From: Chaenocephalus aceratus
Lineage: Eukaryota > Chordata > Actinopteri > Perciformes > Channichthyidae
Assembly (NCBI GenBank): GCA_023974075.1
Contig: CM043800.1
Location: 11,430,894 to 11,494,893, forward strand
Reading direction: 5' to 3'
Length of the DNA stretch: 64,000 nucleotides
The position numbers were made by a program, and so were the translations under genes. Positions 60,604-64,000 of the stretch are shown piece after piece. Position 1 is the stretch's first letter. Each line of letters opens with the position of its first letter. The notes beneath the pieces were generated by a model that was given only the letters and a program-made list of their open reading frames with translations, did not search any database and was not told the origin of the DNA.

Positions 60604-61740
60604 TAAGGAGCATACAGCAGGAGATACTCACGATGTCTGCCTGGGCTTCTCAAAAGAGTTATAATTTATCTGTTTTCACAAACCCAGAGAGAGTCAACCC
60701 ACATTCTGGAGAGAAAGGTTCTCTCTCTCCTAGAAAGAAGGGTTTTTATCTATAAAGCCCACCGAGCGGAGTCAGATTACGGAGGAAAATGTCCTCGTAA
60801 AGCACCCGCTCAACATGGGCCTCATAATAAAACTAAACCCCGAACGCCACGGCTTACGGAGAGTTTTGGTGATTATGAAATGCGTAGTGGCACTACACCC
60901 GACTTTTCCAGTGCGGGACGCGCCTACGGGTGCAGTCCTTTCACGGAAGGTGGTCACCATGGACGCAGGTCAGACGGGCTGACAGGGGACTTACGAGGGT
61001 CGCCCGGTGAGAGGTCTCTAGAACAGAGACTTCCAGCGGGCACGCGTAAATTACCCGGAGCTTTTTGCGGTGTTCCCCACCCAAAAATGCTTCCTGCCTT
61101 CTCTCAGAGGACTTCATGTCCCCGTGAGGATAGACAACACGATATCGTGTATGAACCGCCAGGGGAGATTGCGTTGTCTCCAGTCACACACACTGGCACA
61201 CAAACTGATCCCTTGGAGCGGCAGACGTCTCCTCTCTCTGAGAACGACACAAGTACCGGGTGTTATGCACCTAGGGACAGAATTACTGTCAAAAGGTGCA
61301 CCACTCTATGCAGACTGGACTCCTCATCCAAGGATCGGGAGTCCGCTGTGGGTGCGTTACGGCGGAGCCGCGTTAAGTCTGTTCGCAAGGGGAGAAAATG
61401 CTCAATGACAGCTGTTCTCTTTAATGCACGATTTAAACGCACCGTTAGGCGGGGACGCACTCGTACACGATTGACCTCCGGGTCCTCTGTACACGTTCCC
61501 ACCCCTGGCTCTGTTCCCCTTAACTCCGGCCAGAGTGAAAGAGCAACGCCACACACTTACTCTGATGTTTCCACCCTAGCCCGCAATATACGGGCTGGCG
61601 GGGATATATCAGCTGTTGTGCGGGCAGCCGTGGCAGCCCCCACCACGCAGGGACAGATTGTCTCAGGCGGGGAGGGCGATCCTTCACCCACGCCCAGAGC
61701 ACGGGGCACTATGGGCCTGACCCGTGAGTGGTACAATCTG
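60604..61740 (+). pseudogene. DIRS copy B pol remnant: RT deleted, RNase H/methyltransferase decayed
   Basis: After the insertion, sequence equivalent to the start of RT is followed by stops (near 60755), then an abrupt jump near 60780 to RT-thumb-equivalent sequence (VLVKHPLN-like). RNase H homology survives at 61070-61408 (RIDNTISCMNRQGR, PGVMHLGTELLSKG) before another frameshift in the methyltransferase region. The palm domain with YLDD is absent. Confidence 0.8.
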
Positions 61741-62762
61741 AATACAGTGGGACTCCCTCAGAAGGTGATAAACACTATTCAGAGTGCGAGAGCTTCCTCC
61801 ACCAGGTCTCTTTACGACTGTAAGTGGAGGGTGTTTGAGGAGTGGTGCCTTCAAGAAGGGCACATCTCTTTTCAATGTCCTGTCGGGGTGATTTTATCAT
61901 TCCTACGACTTGATCGATAAACACAGAGCTTTTTCCACGATCAAGGTGTACCTGGCTGCTATTGCTGCATGCCATGTGGGCTTTGAGGGTAAGACGGCTA
62001 GCCAACATCCTTTGGTTTGCCGTTTTATGAAGGGAGCGCGCAGGCTCCTCCCTGTCTCCAGGTCGCTGGTGCCCTTATGGGACCTGGCAGTGGTTTTAAA
62101 TGGGCTCAAAATGACCCCATTTGAACCCCTGGAGGGAGCTGACATGAAACATCTGTCACTCAAGACAGTTACTGGCCCTGGCATCCGCTAAACGGGTCAG
62201 CGATATTCATGCACTGTCTGTACATCCCTCATGCACTCAGTTCGCCCCAGGGCAAACGAGAGTGTTGTTGAAACCCAACCCTGCCTTTACACCAAAGGTG
62301 GTTGGTTCGTGTACCCCGATTGACATTGAGGCATTTCCTCCGCAGCTGGTTTCCTCCGGGGAGCAGCAGCAGGATTTATTGTGTCCAGTCCGGGCTTTGC
62401 ACACATATATGGACAGATCAAAAGAGCTTCGTCTTAATGACCAACTCTTCGTGTCCTGGGCTAAACCTCACAAGGGTAAGCCTGTTACTAAGCAACGACT
62501 ATCCCACTGGATCGTGGAGGCGATTGCTTTGGCCTATACGAGTCAGAATCTGCAGGCACCTTCGGGTCTGCGGGCTCACTCGACTCGGGGCCTGGCTACA
62601 TCCTGGGCTTTGTTCAAGGGTGTTTCCATCCAGGATATCTGTGTGGCGGCAAGCTGGTCTTCGCCACTCACTTTTGTCCGCTTTTACAGGCTGGACGTCT
62701 CCGCTCCAAGCGTGGCCCGAGCAGTGCTGGGCACCTTGTTGAGTCGGGACTCCACCTGTTAA
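61741..62762 (+). pseudogene. DIRS copy B tyrosine recombinase, catalytic end well preserved, frameshifted
   Basis: The N-terminal core-binding part (61790-61918, WRVFEEWCLQEGH) shifts frame into 61910-62190 (STIKVYLAAIAA, LVCRFMKGARR). A second shift near 62170 precedes the first catalytic Arg region (SAKRVSD), and 62262-62762 is a clean frame with HSTRGLA (H-x-x-R) and FVRFYRLDV (nucleophilic Tyr). Ends at TAA 62760-62762. The enzyme would insert the circular DNA intermediate without target duplication. Broken here by frameshifts but with intact catalytic motifs, unlike copy A. Confidence 0.85.
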
Positions 62763-62821
62763 ATTCTGGTTGATCGGTGATCTTCGAGATAAGCTCGTCT
62801 GGCAATACGGGAGCTACAATA

Positions 62822-62917
62822 TCCCATAGTGAGACATCGAACGGAGTGTTATGAATGAGAACTATAGGTTACTTATGTAACCCCAGTACTCAGAGTAACA
62901 TGAAGTGAGATGTCTCA
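62822..62917 (+). repeat. DIRS copy B internal complementary region
   Basis: Same arrangement as copy A: complements the left outer edge (57319 onward) and the right outer edge (ending about 63160). Confidence 0.9.
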
Positions 62918-63163
62918 CCAGACGGCCCTCCTTGCTTTGGTGAAGCGAGAAGAGGTGCTTATTTTGAACGACGCATGCGTCGTGGCGCAGGCTACTTATA
63001 GGGGGTGATTTCCCCTGACGTTGACGTCAAGAATCACCGGCCAATCAGGATTGGCGTAATGAGATTGATGCTTCTGTTTGCTCCGTGATGAGGCGCATCC
63101 CATAGTGAGACATCTCACTTCATGTTACTCTGAGGACTGGGGTTACGTAAGTAACCTATCGTT
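62918..63163 (+). repeat. DIRS copy B right inverted terminal repeat
   Basis: Inverted partner of 57319-57520 with the right-specific GGGGTTACGTAAGTAACCTA edge. Confidence 0.85.
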
Positions 63164-63424
63164 TTCCCCTTGCTCACCCCCCTCCTTTGCAGGGGGGCGT
63201 GGTCAGCTGCAGTTCATTTGCCACAGAATCAGTCCCTGCAAAAACAGGGCTGGAATACAGCAAATAGAGCGAAATGAGGCATGGCTAAAATGCATGATCT
63301 GTTTGGTATTTTGAAAAAAAAACTTCACAGGCATGTTTTATATAGGTATGACCCTACAATATATTATTCAAATATAGCATGATAGATCCACTTTAAGGTA
63401 CACAAATTCACCATCAACTAGTTA

Positions 63425-63800
63425 ATTAACCCTCCTGTTATCCTCAGATTTACTTTACACCCTTTATCCTCTGGGGTAAATTTGACCCAGTAGTTTAAAA
63501 CTCAAGACAATGATCATATTCCAAATTGTAACCAACATGTATGTCTCTGGTGCTTTAGGTATCTTAGTTGACTACCTAAATAAGCATTTAACCCTCCTGT
63601 AATCCTTAAGGTCAATTTGACCCAATTCAATGTTTAACGTATCTAAAAAAAATAGTTTCGCTTAGTATTTCATGACTTTTCCTAATTTAGTGAGGACTAA
63701 TGGGTAAACACAACATTAACATGAAGATCTTTTTTAAATGTGCTGTACGCACTTTGTACGCACCGGTGTTCCTTGGAATCAATTTGACCCCAGGCTGTTT
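63425..63800. repeat. Diverged CCCTCCTGT(T/A)ATCCT...TTTGACCC repeat
   Basis: Two copies of a TTAACCCTCCTGT unit (63425, 63588) each precede a (A/G)T(A/C)AATTTGACCC block, and a third TCAATTTGACCCC occurs at 63779. This motif set is a familiar fish repeat. Ends not resolved. Confidence 0.55.
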
Positions 63801-63963
63801 TAGTACTATAAAACATATACAAATGTCAATATTTTACACATATTGGTGTTGATTGTGTAGGATGATATTGAGGTGACTATTACATGCAAATGTAACAACA
63901 TTTTTCCGTCACTGCAGAGCAAACTTATAAGTCTGAACGACGCACAATTTGTAGGGTCTTTCC

Positions 63964-64000
63964 CAGTGGCGGCCGGCCCATAGGGGCGCCGCCCCACCTC
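63964..64000 (-). mobile_element. Edge of a second CAGTGGCGGC element
   Basis: CAGTGGCGGCCGGCCCATAG matches the reverse complement of the right end of the 29125-31077 element. It runs off the window. Confidence 0.75.

Larger units (their letters stand above)
57319..63163 (+). mobile_element. DIRS1-like tyrosine-recombinase retrotransposon, copy B (defective)
   Basis: Left terminal repeat from 57319, internal complementary region 62822-62917, right terminal repeat ending about 63163. Same family as copy A, with many substitutions. About 840 bp of gag and most of RT are deleted; the pol linker repeat is expanded; a Harbinger-type element is inserted at 59583-60603. The recombinase end is the best-preserved part. 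Confidence 0.92.
53699..63396 (+). mobile_element. piggyBac-like MITE family member split by nested insertions
   Basis: Left end TTAA-AGGGGACCTATCATGC at 53699 and right end GCATGATAGATCCACT-TTAA ending 63396. The outer sequences match the complete 260-bp copy at 26842-27104. Between them lie the 54008-57300 element and DIRS copy B (57319-63163). The outer element's own sequence is about 53699-54005 plus 63164-63396. Confidence 0.65.

Noticed and set aside
60880..61920. 346-aa plus-strand frame in DIRS copy B
   Set aside because: It mostly reads the non-native frame across the RNase H/methyltransferase region; the native frame is at 61070-61408. Its last residues only briefly coincide with the recombinase N-terminus.

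Overview
The window is vertebrate nuclear DNA, most likely from a percomorph teleost. It has one spliced host gene of the TENT5/FAM46 family, long AT-rich non-coding stretches, CA/GT microsatellites, tRNA-derived SINEs, and several TE families typical of fish: a 2A-bearing LINE, DIRS1-like tyrosine-recombinase retroelements, hAT, piggyBac-like, PIF/Harbinger-like and MULE-like non-autonomous elements, and TG...CA solo-LTR-like copies. The species cannot be named from this sequence.

Layout. 1-3.4 kb: a LINE on the minus strand, cut by the window edge, with endonuclease and reverse transcriptase and one internal stop. 3.5-8.7 kb: mostly unique non-coding sequence. 8.7-13.9 kb: the host gene tent5a (plus strand, two coding exons, 401 aa) and its probable 3' UTR. 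14.7-25.2 kb: a roughly 10.5-kb DNA transposon of the PIF-Harbinger/ISL2EU/Spy group. It carries an apparently intact three-exon THAP-DDE transposase (plus strand), a convergent multi-exon SWIM/YqaJ nuclease gene (minus strand, two apparent frameshifts), and in its left half exons of a SAMD3-like protein family (minus strand). The transposase and nuclease genes share an identical 16-bp upstream block followed by an ETS-type box, which suggests co-regulation.

25-39 kb is a graveyard of short elements, many with exact target-site duplications: piggyBac-like MITEs (TTAA), hAT elements (8-bp TSDs, one nested in another element), a MULE-like foldback element (10-bp TSD), solo-LTR-like copies (5-bp TSDs) and SINEs. 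39.4-45.1 kb and 57.3-63.2 kb are two DIRS1-like retrotransposons in the same orientation, with inverted terminal repeats and internal complementary regions. They are broken in complementary ways: copy A keeps gag and RT/RNase H/methyltransferase but has a wrecked recombinase; copy B keeps the recombinase catalytic end but has lost most of RT and half of gag. Copy B lies inside a piggyBac-like element that also contains another inverted-repeat element with divergent, apparently non-coding spliced units, and copy B itself contains a Harbinger-type insertion. This is a four-layer nest spanning 53.7-63.4 kb.

Only tent5a is a confident host gene. All other coding sequence belongs to, or is carried by, mobile elements.
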